DNA of 48,840 nucleotides from Bacillus marasmi (GCF_902168435.1 NZ_LR656185.1:1-48840), one strand, 5' to 3'; shown: positions 34,333-42,314, counted from the first letter of the stretch. A program made the numbers and translations. The notes: generated by a model from the sequence alone, not told the origin.

Positions 34333-35587
34333 GCTCTGCACCCTCTCTATTTTCATTTGAGTCATTTAATAAAAAAGGTGATTGAACCCTCTTCGCATGT
34401 GCATTCACTTCAAATGAAACTGGTCTTGCCTCAGCCACTTTTTTATCATTTTCGAAGATAAAGACTCCTTGTTCATCAAACCTGACATCTACGGAGGTTC
34501 CTATAAATCTTGGTGGTACTTCATAAAGTTGCTTATCCAATGAAATTGTTCCATCTGACTTTACTTTCCGTTTTTCCCGTTTTAGAAAGACTGTTTCAAG
34601 AATGGAGGTATCCTCTAAAAATTCCACTTCATTCATTTGAGAGTGAAAGACTTCATGAGGGGTTTTCCCGTCTAGGGAAGCATGGATCCTACGGTGGTAA
34701 TTTTCCTCCAGCCAGCGCCAAAATCGTTCGTTTAACTCTTCCAAGGAATCGACAGGATCAGTTTGTAAAAGTGGGTAAAACCGCGTTTGAATAGTCTTAA
34801 ATAGCCGTTCTATTTTCCCTTTCGCACGTGGATCAAATGGGGCTGTGTGAGCCAATGTAATTCCCAGTCTCGCACAAGCATATTGAAGTGTTTCAGAACG
34901 GTAAATTTTACCGTTGTCCGAATAAAGTAATTTCGGCTTTCCCCTGCGAATAAGAGCTTCCTTCGTTACGACCCTTAGTCCATCAAACTTCTCATCAGAA
35001 AAAAACTGGGCATATGGAACAAGGCGTGAACAATCGTCAATATAAGCAATTAAAAATGTCTTTTTTGCTTTTCCATTAGCTCGTATATAGGGCCCGTGAG
35101 ACAAGTCCCCTTGCCAAACTACATTCACTTTTTCATGGGCGAACCGTTTTCTCTCGGGAATCGCAACGAATTTTTTCCCTACTAGATTGTGTTTTTTTAA
35201 TAATCGATTTATAGTAGAGTATGATATTTGATTTTTTTGTATTTCTCCACTCGCCAATAGTTGTTCGTAGAACACACTAACTGGCATATGGAGATTTTTT
35301 TTTCGAATTTCGATGATTTGATCCCGATCATCAGGTGATAGTCTTCTAGAATCCCCACGATCCGCACGATTCTTCGGTTTTAAGGCCTCAAACCCATTTC
35401 TGCGATAGTGAAGAAGCCACTCTTTTATTGTTTTTACGGCAATTTTGCGTTCCCCATAGTAGGGTACTGAATGAATCTTTCCTTCTAATTCATTAAGATA
35501 CGTTTTGGGATCCACTTGACCATTAAACAATGGGGCTATGAGTCCAAAACGAAATAAAGCAATCTGTTCACGTTCTTTTTCATTCAT
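34325..35587 (-). CDS. DDE transposase, TniA/IS481-like with rve core
   Basis: A 420-residue transposase from ATG 35587 (AAGGAGGAG 7 nt upstream). N-terminal helix-turn-helix domains (VKTIKEWLLHYRRNGFEALK and a second around SYSTINRLLKKHNLVGKKF) are followed by an RNase-H-like rve core with the acidic triad: D in VVWQGDLSHGPYI, D in KLLYSDNGKIYRSE, and E in KGKIERLFKTIQTR. A Mu-type beta-barrel tail follows. With the co-encoded ATPase this is the catalytic pair of a Tn5053/Tn7-like transposon. All catalytic residues are present. Confidence 0.9.
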   Translation of the reverse strand: MNEKEREQIALFRFGLIAPLFNGQVDPKTYLNELEGKIHSVPYYGERKIAVKTIKEWLLHYRRNGFEALKPKNRADRGDSRRLSPDDRDQIIEIRKKNLHMPVSVFYEQLLASGEIQKNQISYSTINRLLKKHNLVGKKFVAIPERKRFAHEKVNVVWQGDLSHGPYIRANGKAKKTFLIAYIDDCSRLVPYAQFFSDEKFDGLRVVTKEALIRRGKPKLLYSDNGKIYRSETLQYACARLGITLAHTAPFDPRAKGKIERLFKTIQTRFYPLLQTDPVDSLEELNERFWRWLEENYHRRIHASLDGKTPHEVFHSQMNEVEFLEDTSILETVFLKREKRKVKSDGTISLDKQLYEVPPRFIGTSVDVRFDEQGVFIFENDKKVAEARPVSFEVNAHAKRVQSPFLLNDSNENREGAEHV

Positions 35588-35719
35588 GGAATTCTCCTCC
35601 TTATTGTAGAAGGACAACCGGTTATCCATGTATTTATTCTACTTTTATTGTCATTTTCTGACGATGAAAAAGGTGTGTGGGACAAATAATATTTTTGTAT
35701 CATCACTAATATGGTAGAA

Positions 35720-36250
35720 TTAATTTGCCATAAAGTACGTTGATAAATGACCCCAGCTCCTTCGTAAGAAGGAGGATTCGCCAAAATCACGGATCATTTT
35801 CAAATATTTTATGGCCTCTTTTTTTCGATCGCTAGATAAGCCATTAGAATAACCGATATCGATAAAAAAACTATGCACCCAATTCAAATTCCTATCATAC
35901 CTAACAAGATAAAATCTTAGTAATTGGCGGCTGTGATTGGTTTTCCTTTTTTGAATTAAGTCCTGCATAAGGTCTAACACGGTTCTGATAGTGTGCTGAA
36001 AATAAGGGATTAAGAAATCAGGTAAGATTGATATACTCACTCTACAATTCAAACACCTAATTCGACATATCGGAATCTTTATGGTTATATCCTTCGTAAT
36101 TCCAAACCTCCAATAGTACCCATTCCTATGAAGATTTCCATGTGATATACACTTGCATTTGGGGCAACAATCTAGCATAGGAAAGCTATTATTCTTACCT
36201 CTATTTGCGTATTCTTTTAAATCGATTCCAAAATCAAAAGAAACAATCAT
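35720..36250 (-). CDS. DUF6431 zinc-ribbon protein of the transposon
   Basis: A 176-residue protein from ATG 36250 (GGAG 6 nt upstream; the frame is open 47 codons further without a binding site). It begins MIVSFDFGIDLKEY, then has CCPKC...HGNLHRNGYYWR and RIRCLNCRVSISILPDFLIP, a zinc ribbon typical of DUF6431 proteins. I associate this family with the same transposase/ATPase/DUF5348 set, and it is likely a DNA-binding accessory. It is the first gene of the transposon operon, 132 nt upstream of the transposase start. Confidence 0.75.
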   Translation of the reverse strand: MIVSFDFGIDLKEYANRGKNNSFPMLDCCPKCKCISHGNLHRNGYYWRFGITKDITIKIPICRIRCLNCRVSISILPDFLIPYFQHTIRTVLDLMQDLIQKRKTNHSRQLLRFYLVRYDRNLNWVHSFFIDIGYSNGLSSDRKKEAIKYLKMIRDFGESSFLRRSWGHLSTYFMAN

Positions 36251-36503
36251 AAAAAACTCCACCCCCATAATATGCAAAAAATTTAGCATATTATTTCGGT
36301 GAAGTGTAGACTTTATTCCGAAGGAATTTGAAAAAAAGGGGATATTTTCTGCAGAAAAAAAGTGACTGTTTACATAATTGTAAACCTTCACAAATACAGA
36401 TTAATTTCCTATTTGGTTCATACTAAATCCCCAATTCTTTAATGTAACGATGCAGACTATCAAAAACCAGATGTTTAACTTCCATCTAGTTTTTGATAAA
36501 TCT

Positions 36504-37104
36504 TTATTTGTAGATTTTCACACGGTCTTCAACTGGTTTAAATTCCTTTTCACCAGGTGAAGAAGTTGGATTACCAAATGGCATTTGAGCGATTAATTTC
36601 CAGTTGCCCGGGATAGTCCATTCTCTTTTCACTTCATCATCAATTAGTGGATTATAGTGTTGTAAAGATACTCCTAATCCCTCTGCTTCCAATGCTGCCC
36701 ATACTACTAATTGGTGCATACCTGATGCTTGGTTTGACCATATTGGAAAGTTTTCAGCATATGATGGAAATTGTTCTTGAAGAGACTTAACAATTGCTTG
36801 GTCTTCAAAGAATAATACTGTTCCGTATCCAGCTTTAAAGGAGTTCATTTTTTGTTGAGTTCCTGTAAAATACACCATCTCCAACCACTTTTCTCAACGT
36901 TTCAGTTGTAATGTCCCATAATTTATCGTGGGCTTCTCCTGTTAATACAACAAGACGTGCTGTTTGAGAGTTGAAGGCAGATGGAGTATATTTCACAGCA
37001 AATTCTACAATTTCTTTAATTCTTTCTTCTGATACTTGTACTTCTTTATTAATTCCATAGTAAGAACGTCTTTCTTTAAGTGCTGTGTAAAAATCTTTTG
37101 TCAT
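36504..37104 (-). pseudogene. Nitroreductase-family gene split by a frameshift
   Basis: The first frame (37104 down to about 36885) encodes MTKDFYTALKERRSYYGINK and continues through FAVKYTPSAFNSQ, the FMN-binding N-terminal part. The second frame (to 36504) continues with GTQQKMNSFKAGYGTVLFFE, WSNQASGMHQLVVWAALEAE and LQHYNPLIDDEV. The two frames join near 36880-36895, where one base is gained or lost in GTTGGAGATGG. Together they match a full-length NAD(P)H nitroreductase of about 200 residues. A sequencing error is possible. Good AGGAGG precedes the start. Confidence 0.8.
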
Positions 37105-37516
37105 TACATTACTTCCTCCTAAATTTGATTTACTTCGAAGTGATATATCTCAAATTGGATACAATTTTACATTAATAAATATTTATTATCAAACTAATTG
37201 TATTTTTCTTTTGGGGAATCAGATTACCCAATCTGATGCTACACCTATAATAATATTTCCCTTATTTTTGAAATTAATTCTCCTATTGGCCCTTAATATA
37301 AAGAAAGAGCGCAATCCTTGTTATGGAAATACGCCCGTTCGTAATATAAAATTAGCAAGATTATTCTGGTGAACTTTTTCTATATGGCCGTATAATTATG
37401 GTAGTCTGGGTAGAACGTGCCACCGTGGGACTCGATCCCGTTAACAAGCGAACCATGAGATTACAAGGAGTTTTAGGGGATACCAACTAATATTATATTT
37501 CTAGGAGGATAAATAA
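37105..37516. other. Gap with repeat copy and IS110 remnant
   Basis: Between 37105 and 37285 is the presumed nitroreductase promoter region. Dispersed-repeat copy 10 follows (37286-37346). From about 37405 it holds the left-end segment of an IS110-type element (listed separately). Confidence 0.35.
37286..37346. repeat. Dispersed palindromic repeat, copy 10
   Basis: TTGGCCCTTAATATAAAG left arm, AGAGCGCAATCC...GGAAATACGC hairpin, right arm CCGTTCGTAATATAAA. Shares the AGAGCGCAAT core type with copies 11 and 12. Confidence 0.55.
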
Positions 37517-37548
37517 TTATGAATTTAGTGGTTGGTCTGGATGTTTGA
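37405..37548 (+). pseudogene. Left end of an IS110-family element with truncated transposase start
   Basis: ATG 37519, preceded by AGGAGG, opens MNLVVGLDV, stops at TGA, and continues in frame as KGERQDQAF. This is the start of an IS110-type DEDD transposase (MNxVVGLDVSKG) with the serine codon changed to TGA. Homology ends about 30 nt later inside the oppositely directed methyltransferase gene. The GC-richer segment before it (37410-37480, with GTGCCACCGTGGGACTCG) lies where IS110 elements encode their guide (bridge) RNA. The rest of the element is gone. Confidence 0.6.
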
Positions 37549-38185
37549 AAAGGGGAAAGACAAGATCAAGCTTTTTTCTGATTATTATTCTTCGATACAT
37601 CCCTTTGAGCAAGACTGGCTGATCCTCCATAATTAGTAAATTTTGATTATTGCTTTGGAACAAATCTTCAAAACTCACTCCAATATCTGTTCCTAAAACT
37701 CTAATTAGAGGTCTAAAGGTTTTTTTAATTGGTGACAATTCTTTATTTTTTGTAGAAAATTTATCAAAAATTATTATTTCTCCTTCTGGTTTTAAAACTC
37801 TTGTCATTTCTAGAAAACATTTTTTTGCATCAGGAACTACCGAAATAATTAGACTGGCAATTATATAATCAAAAGAATTATTGTTAAACTCTAAATTTTG
37901 TGCATCCATTTCTAAAAAATTTATCTTAGAATTTTTAAATTTTGTTCGAGCTTTTTCAAGCATAGCTGGTGAGTAATCAATTGCTGTTATATCCAAACCG
38001 GAAAAATCAATAAGCTCTAAATCCGCACCCGTTCCTACTCCAACAAATAGAATTTTTTGTTTACGATTCATTGTTATATCTTTAAATATTTGTTTTCGTG
38101 CATATAAAAAAATACCCGAATTAAAAATCTTATCATAAAATGGAGACCAGATTTTATAAATCACTTTATTCCAAGCATTAATCAT
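37517..38185 (-). CDS. Class I SAM-dependent methyltransferase (UbiE-like)
   Basis: A 222-residue methyltransferase with motif I ILFVGVGTGADLELI, the acidic DITAIDYSPAML loop, and DYIIASLIISVVPDAKKC in the position of motif IV. Substrate unknown. Genes of this type near metal-resistance loci can methylate metalloids or membrane quinones, neither of which can be shown here. GGAGGATAAAT precedes the ATG. A perfect ATTCAAAT-N4-ATTTGAAT palindrome lies 26 nt upstream. The last 10-15 residues (FKHPDQPLNS) are encoded by the antisense of the IS110 remnant, so the native C-terminus was replaced. Confidence 0.82.
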   Translation of the reverse strand: MINAWNKVIYKIWSPFYDKIFNSGIFLYARKQIFKDITMNRKQKILFVGVGTGADLELIDFSGLDITAIDYSPAMLEKARTKFKNSKINFLEMDAQNLEFNNNSFDYIIASLIISVVPDAKKCFLEMTRVLKPEGEIIIFDKFSTKNKELSPIKKTFRPLIRVLGTDIGVSFEDLFQSNNQNLLIMEDQPVLLKGMYRRIIIRKKLDLVFPLFKHPDQPLNS

Positions 38186-38210
38186 ATTTATCCTCCACCA
38201 ATAGTTTTAT

Positions 38211-38230
38211 ATTCAAATAAGCATTTGAAT
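38211..38230. promoter_or_regulatory. ArsR/CadC-type operator before the methyltransferase
   Basis: ATTCAAATAAGCATTTGAAT is a perfect 8-bp inverted repeat with 4-nt centre, the same motif as the operators before cadC at 48.1 kb. Confidence 0.65.
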
Positions 38231-38274
38231 ATTATATATTATATATTATATTTTATATCTTTATCAAAATATAG

Positions 38275-38290
38275 TCAAACGTTTATTTGA
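38275..38290. promoter_or_regulatory. Half-conserved operator-like palindrome
   Basis: TCAAACGTTTATTTGA repeats the TCAAA...TTTGA arms of the CadC-type sites, in the divergent region between the methyltransferase and copC. Confidence 0.35.
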
Positions 38291-38343
38291 TTGTTTGAAC
38301 GTGTGCTAATGAAGGCCTTATTTTATATATTACGATTAACTAT

Positions 38344-38363
38344 ATTCAAATAATCTTTTGAGT
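38344..38363. promoter_or_regulatory. CadC-like operator before copC
   Basis: ATTCAAATAATCTTTTGAGT matches the ATTCAAAT-N4-ATTTGAAT pattern at six of eight arm positions and lies about 58 nt before the copC start. Confidence 0.45.
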
Positions 38364-38420
38364 ATTATTTTGTACTTTGATATAATAATTTCAATTAATA
38401 CTATTTGGAGGTTTTTTATA

Positions 38421-38987
38421 GTGAAAAAGATTCTTTTGTTTACACTTATGTTCTACCTCACATTTATTAATAGCGCCTTGGCACATACTGGATTAGAAAG
38501 CTCTGTACCACAAAACGGAGACATTATTAAGGAAGAATTGAAACAAATCACAATGACATTTGAGACAAAGGTGGAACAAGGTAGTATATTTGAACTTCAA
38601 ACCTCTATTGGAGAGCCTGTAATAGTTGAAAACATTGCTTTATCAGAAAATCAAATGGTTGGAACTTTTTCAAGCCCGTTAAAGAATGGGGTATACTTAG
38701 TAAATTGGAAAATTATTGGAGCTGATGGTCATCCAATTGAAGGTGAATTTTCTTTCTCTGTAGACATGCCTGTATCTGAAGCACCTGTTGAAGATCAGGT
38801 TGAGCCACAAGAGGAAGCACAGCCCCAACCAAAAGGTGAAGATAAAAAAATAGATTCCGTAAATGAAACAGAAACTGAAGAAATTCAACAAAACAAAATC
38901 CCATCATATGTAATTCCAGTCATTTTAGGTATTTTACTCGTTATCGTTGTTGGAAGTTTCTTATTTATTTTGAAAAGGAAGAGATAG
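38421..38987 (+). CDS. CopC-domain copper-binding protein with C-terminal anchor
   Basis: A 188-residue protein from GTG 38421 (GGAGG 9 nt upstream). A signal peptide ends at ...SALA, so the mature protein begins HTGLESSVPQNG with the N-terminal copper-ligand histidine of CopC. The CopC beta fold continues to WKIIGADGHPIEGEFSFSV with the second histidine. An acidic Pro/Glu linker (about 118-155) leads to a C-terminal membrane helix and KRKR. It delivers or holds copper outside the membrane for the CopD protein encoded 3 nt downstream. Together they equal the YcnJ type of copper importer split into two genes. Confidence 0.88.
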   Translation: MKKILLFTLMFYLTFINSALAHTGLESSVPQNGDIIKEELKQITMTFETKVEQGSIFELQTSIGEPVIVENIALSENQMVGTFSSPLKNGVYLVNWKIIGADGHPIEGEFSFSVDMPVSEAPVEDQVEPQEEAQPQPKGEDKKIDSVNETETEEIQQNKIPSYVIPVILGILLVIVVGSFLFILKRKR

Positions 38988-38990
38988 CAC

Positions 38991-40082
38991 ATGATTTTCG
39001 TGGGCACTGTTACTCAAGCACTAATATATCTTTGTTTTGCTATTCTTCTAGGGAGCTTTATTTTATCTCTTGTGCCACAAACCTATCGACCTACTATTTC
39101 AGTCCCAAAAGGAGTTATGATGACGGCTGTAGGTGGCATAGCCATCTTTTCATTTATACCGGTTTTGGAATTGATCTTATATCTATCTCCTGGAATTGGC
39201 TTTATACAAACAATGCAATCTGTTTTGTTTACGTTTGAAGTTGGAAAAGCATGGATCTTTACTTACATTTTATCGAACATTTTATTTATTTTTGTCATTT
39301 GGTTTGATTATCGAAAAAATAAATCATATGCTTACATTGGAATTACCATCGTTTTTATTTTGATTTTAGCATTAGGTTGGTCCAGTCATGCCAGCTCCTA
39401 TGACAAGGTTTTAGGATTTTTCAGTCATACAACCCATTTTACCGCTGTTAGTGTTTGGGTAGGAATTCTTCTTGTGGTTAGTTGGTTCTCAAAAGATTAT
39501 TCTAATTGGACAAATTTTTTGAAATGGTTTACACCTACTGCGATTATTTGCTTTGTAAGTACCATCATAACCGGACTTATTCTTATGACTTTTGTGGTTG
39601 AATTCAAAGATTACACTAATTCTTGGATGCTCCCATATGGACAAGCATTATTAATTAAACACTTATTGATTATTCCATTACTTATATATGCAAGCATTAA
39701 TAGCATCTTTCTAAGAAAGAAACTTAAAAACAATACACACTTTAATCCAAAACCGTGGACAAGAATGGAAACTATCATCATTCTCCTGATCTTTTCTGTA
39801 ACGGCTGCATTAGGACAACAATCTCCTCCGCATGAAACGATTGTAACAAATGAAGAAGTTTCATACTTCTTTACTCTTTTTTATCAGGGGCAGTTTCAGC
39901 CGGAAATGACAGTAAAACTAATTATGAACGCGACAAGTATTTCACTATTAGGTTTAGCTATCATTTTCCTAGCCTTAATTATTTTTTCATTTATAAAAAA
40001 AGCGCCTGCAATAGTATCATTCCTAATGAGTGTTCTATTGGTTTTATGCTTATATTTATCATTAATACTAAGTATTAAATAA
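38991..40082 (+). CDS. CopD-family copper transport membrane protein
   Basis: A 363-residue protein with eight or so membrane helices and the CopD region in the middle (FSHTTHFTAVSVWVGILLVV, with the histidine-rich copper path, and later LLIKHLLIIPLLIYASIN). The ATG lies 3 nt after the copC stop. In YcnJ and PcoD the membrane part moves copper across the membrane with the CopC domain as donor. Here it probably feeds copper to cytochrome oxidase assembly, given the SCO gene that follows. The direction of transport is inferred. Confidence 0.87.
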   Translation: MIFVGTVTQALIYLCFAILLGSFILSLVPQTYRPTISVPKGVMMTAVGGIAIFSFIPVLELILYLSPGIGFIQTMQSVLFTFEVGKAWIFTYILSNILFIFVIWFDYRKNKSYAYIGITIVFILILALGWSSHASSYDKVLGFFSHTTHFTAVSVWVGILLVVSWFSKDYSNWTNFLKWFTPTAIICFVSTIITGLILMTFVVEFKDYTNSWMLPYGQALLIKHLLIIPLLIYASINSIFLRKKLKNNTHFNPKPWTRMETIIILLIFSVTAALGQQSPPHETIVTNEEVSYFFTLFYQGQFQPEMTVKLIMNATSISLLGLAIIFLALIIFSFIKKAPAIVSFLMSVLLVLCLYLSLILSIK

Positions 40083-40114
40083 GATTCACCAAATAAAAAA
40101 GTAACAACAATATT

Positions 40115-40160
40115 AAAGCCCAATTCTTCATATATCATGAGGAATTAGGCTTTTTCCTTT
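40115..40160 (+). terminator. Terminator of copC-copD
   Basis: AAAGCCCAATTCTTCAT pairs imperfectly with ATGAGGAATTAGGCTTT and runs into TTCCTTTTT, 33 nt after the copD stop. Confidence 0.75.
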
Positions 40161-40260
40161 TTCCGTATACTTATCATTCAAACCTTCAATTAAATATTCA
40201 CACAATATCCATATGATTCGATTGCAATTTTCTTTATTTTAAGGAAGAGGAGGGAGAAAT

Positions 40261-40869
40261 ATGAAGGAACAAAGGAAACAAATAATTACAGTTGGTATTC
40301 TTGTTATTATTTTAATGTCCGCCGGTATATCATTCTTTCTCATCAGAGACGCTATGGCAAAAATTCCGGATGATATCTGGTTTATTACACAGGATGGGAA
40401 AGAATACAGATTTGGTGATTCTGAGAAAAAAATTAAACTGGTTGAATTTATGTATACTACTTGTCCAGAAATTTGTCCAACCACTACTCAAAAAATGAAT
40501 TTATTAAAGAAGGATTTGGAAAAAGAGGGGGTTTTCGGGGATAAGGTTCAATTTTTATCCATTACATTTGATTTATATAAGGATACACCTGATGAATTAA
40601 AAACATATATGAAAAATTTTGATATTAAAAATGACGGAAACTGGATTTTTTTAACTGGTGATAATGAACGTTCGCAGGAAAGTATTGATAATTTAAAGCG
40701 AACAACTAAACCGTTCAACTTTTATTATAAAGATCCAGGTGATGGATATTACATGCACACTACCCTTGTCTTTTTATTGGATGAAAATAATCGGTTTATC
40801 AAAAAGTTCCCAATGGGTACTGATTTTAATAAGGAGGAAGTTTTCAAAGAAATAATGAGCGAAATATAA
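40261..40869 (+). CDS. SCO1/SenC-family copper chaperone
   Basis: A 202-residue thioredoxin-fold protein with an N-terminal membrane anchor (about 10-28), the copper-binding CxxxC in YTTCPEICPTT, and the third ligand histidine in YYMHTTLVFLL. SCO proteins load or reduce the CuA site of cytochrome c oxidase on the outer membrane face. GAGGAGGGAG precedes the ATG. It follows copC-copD after a terminator, so it has its own promoter. A second SCO gene lies at 44.9 kb, and this copy lacks a lipobox. Confidence 0.9.
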   Translation: MKEQRKQIITVGILVIILMSAGISFFLIRDAMAKIPDDIWFITQDGKEYRFGDSEKKIKLVEFMYTTCPEICPTTTQKMNLLKKDLEKEGVFGDKVQFLSITFDLYKDTPDELKTYMKNFDIKNDGNWIFLTGDNERSQESIDNLKRTTKPFNFYYKDPGDGYYMHTTLVFLLDENNRFIKKFPMGTDFNKEEVFKEIMSEI

Positions 40870-40892
40870 ATGGATAACGGTAGATTACACAA

Positions 40893-40926
40893 AAGAAGCG
40901 TGAATTATTTACACGCTTCTTTCTTA
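40893..40926. terminator. Bidirectional terminator
   Basis: AAGAAGCGTG and CACGCTTCTT form a 10-bp stem followed by TCTT on the plus strand. It lies between the convergent SCO and YtkA-like genes and can serve both. Confidence 0.75.
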
Positions 40927-40939
40927 GCAATTTTATAAT

Positions 40940-41380
40940 TTAATGTTTCATAAATTTACTTTTTGGTTTTCCTTCCTCCGGCTCACTAGGGGTACCTACT
41001 ACAAATTCCTTCGTCGGCATATTATGCATATCCTTTGCTGTAACATGCGCGAATACATAATAAGTTCCTTCAACATCAAAGATTTTTTCAATCTGATAAG
41101 CACCATTAGTCGCTTTCTTTATTTCAATTTTTTCATGGTTTTCATCCTTCGCGCGCCAGATTTCAAAACTGAAATCTTTTACATCTGTTATTACCTCACC
41201 ATCATAAGTCACTTCAGCTTTGAAAGTAACTGGTTCATTTGGTTGTGGTTTTTCTGGATTGATAGTAACATCAACTTCTACCCATTTTAGTTCATCATCA
41301 CTGTTTTCAGAACTTGAACATGCTGCTAGACTCATAACCAATATCAGAAAAAACGCCAAATAAGCACACTTTTTCACCAT
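40940..41380 (-). CDS. YtkA/FixH-like lipoprotein
   Basis: A 146-residue lipoprotein from ATG 41380, with lipobox LAAC near residue 20. The mature part is an Ig-like beta sandwich (VEVDVTINPEKPQPNEPVTF, GTYYVFAHVTAKDMHNMPTK). The YtkA-like family is linked to copper handling and cytochrome oxidase assembly, and the conserved His/Met in FAHVTAKDMHNM could bind copper. GGGGAG lies upstream. It ends in a Lys-rich tail. Confidence 0.78.
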   Translation of the reverse strand: MVKKCAYLAFFLILVMSLAACSSSENSDDELKWVEVDVTINPEKPQPNEPVTFKAEVTYDGEVITDVKDFSFEIWRAKDENHEKIEIKKATNGAYQIEKIFDVEGTYYVFAHVTAKDMHNMPTKEFVVGTPSEPEEGKPKSKFMKH

Positions 41381-41500
41381 TTCCCCCACTTCTCCCCTAA
41401 AAAAATGCGAATATTTTTATAAAGCACAATAGTATTTTACACTAAATCTTTTATGGTATGGAAATCTAATTTTTTGAACTTACTGTACTTAAGCCAATAC

Positions 41501-41548
41501 AAAAAAGGCTGAAAAATAATCCATATTTTTATGGATTGTTCTTCAGCC
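41501..41548 (-). terminator. Terminator after the PCYCGC operon
   Basis: On the minus strand GGCTGAAGAACAATCCAT pairs with ATGGATTATTTTTCAGCC and is followed by TTTTTT, 16 nt past the 71-residue gene. Confidence 0.8.
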
Positions 41549-41563
41549 AGACAAATAACCTGT

Positions 41564-41779
41564 TTAGTCTAAGAGACTATCTTCATTTTCACAAATTTCG
41601 GATTCTGATGATGTATTAGTTGGATTCACTATATGATTCTCTTTGACCTCATGTTCTATTACACATGAATCTTCCAACTTTGCTGCTTTTTGATTAGGAC
41701 CAAAATAATTTACTACACCAACCCCAACTGTACCAAAAAAACAGAAAACAAGAAAATAAATTAATATCTCTTTTTTCAT
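41564..41779 (-). CDS. Small membrane-anchored protein, coupled to the PCYCGC gene
   Basis: A 71-residue protein with one N-terminal helix (about 6-26) and an acidic Cys-containing exterior tail (two cysteines). Family not recognised. Its ATG lies 2 nt after the TAA of the full-length PCYCGC frame (41782-41784) and has no ribosome binding site of its own. It would therefore be translated only by ribosomes that finish the full-length upstream frame, past the internal TGA. Confidence 0.6.
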   Translation of the reverse strand: MKKEILIYFLVFCFFGTVGVGVVNYFGPNQKAAKLEDSCVIEHEVKENHIVNPTNTSSESEICENEDSLLD

Positions 41780-41781
41780 GA

Positions 41782-42225
41782 TTATTTTGGTACCGGTGTT
41801 GGAGTTGGTTCACCGTAATCAGCGTATTTTTCGGTAATGTATTTGTTAATGTCTTTTAATTCTTTTCCATCTTGCTTCATTTCAACCGCCTCACGGGCGA
41901 TTTGTACACAGATGTCTCAAGATACTCCCATTGCATCCCATTCAGTAACATTCATATCTGAGCCAAAACTATCAACAAAGCAATCTAGATTACTTACGTG
42001 ACCATCTTCTGCATAGCAACCACAATAGCACGGTACAGAAGCCAAAGCTTCAGGGTAGGTTGCAGCCATAATATAGGTTTCTTTTATTTGATCAGAGGAA
42101 CTAACTACAAAATCAGGCAATTCTTTATGTTTAGAGTCTAAAGCTAATTCTTCTTTAGATCCGCACCCTGCTAGAAATACCATGAAAAGTACAACAATTA
42201 GTGCAAATCCTTTGTATTTTCTCAT
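41782..42225 (-). CDS. PCYCGC-motif lipoprotein with in-frame TGA at a cysteine position (candidate selenoprotein)
   Basis: The frame runs 148 codons, with a single internal TGA at codon 103 (41917-41919). It begins with a lipoprotein signal (VVLFMVFLAGCGSKEE), then has VPCYCGCYAEDGHVSN, the family's name motif. The TGA stands in WDAMGVS-TGA-DICVQIARE, where related proteins, as I recall them, have MSCDIC. Forty-four intact sense codons follow, ending TPTPVPK, a normal family C-terminus. Stopping at the TGA gives a 102-residue protein lacking the second cysteine motif. A 7-bp hairpin begins 14 nt after the TGA. The start is ATG 42225. Role: metal-binding lipoprotein in a copper/zinc gene cluster. 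Confidence 0.7.
41884..41902 (-). promoter_or_regulatory. SECIS-like hairpin after the TGA of the PCYCGC gene
   Basis: In the mRNA AATCGCC pairs with GGCGGTT (one G-U) around the loop CGTGA. The loop starts 21 nt after the TGA and has G in its second position. As I recall, bacterial SECIS elements have a stem with G in the first two loop positions, 16-37 nt from the UGA. Confidence 0.45.
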
Positions 42226-42301
42226 CTAGTTTAATTCACCTCATGTCTATTAGATAAAATTGAACATTTTTATTTTAACATAATTCGAAGTTAGTTAACG
42301 T

Positions 42302-42314
42302 GTTAATTATTAAC
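42302..42314. promoter_or_regulatory. 13-bp palindrome in a divergent promoter region
   Basis: GTTAATTATTAAC is a perfect palindrome between the divergent PCYCGC and arsR-family genes. It is a candidate operator for the repressor encoded 85 nt to its right. Confidence 0.35.

Larger units (their letters stand above)
33127..36374. mobile_element. TniA/TniB-type transposon (four genes) with candidate ends
   Basis: Four minus-strand genes (DUF6431, DDE transposase, AAA ATPase, DUF5348) form one unit. TGTAAACGAGCAC near 33129 and TGTAAACAGTCAC, read inward on the minus strand from 36374, are candidate terminal repeats. GAAATAATGTGCATATTTTT (from 33187) and GAAATAATATGCTAAATTTT (inward from 36297, minus strand) are similar subterminal repeats in opposite orientation. 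TAATT lies directly outside both positions (33122-33126 and 36375-36379), as expected for a 5-bp target duplication of Mu/Tn7-like elements. The terminal repeats are offset by 2 bp on the left, so the exact ends are uncertain. Confidence 0.6.

Noticed and set aside
35640-35680. TGTCATTTTCTGACG as a Tn5053-type end of the transposon
   Set aside because: It lies inside the element, between the transposase and DUF6431 genes, and points the wrong way to be the terminus. The outer TGTAAAC pair fits better.
37546-37548. TGA in the IS110 transposase start as a third recoded codon
   Set aside because: The family has Ser, not Cys, at this position and the element is truncated 30 nt later, so an ordinary nonsense change in a dead gene explains it.
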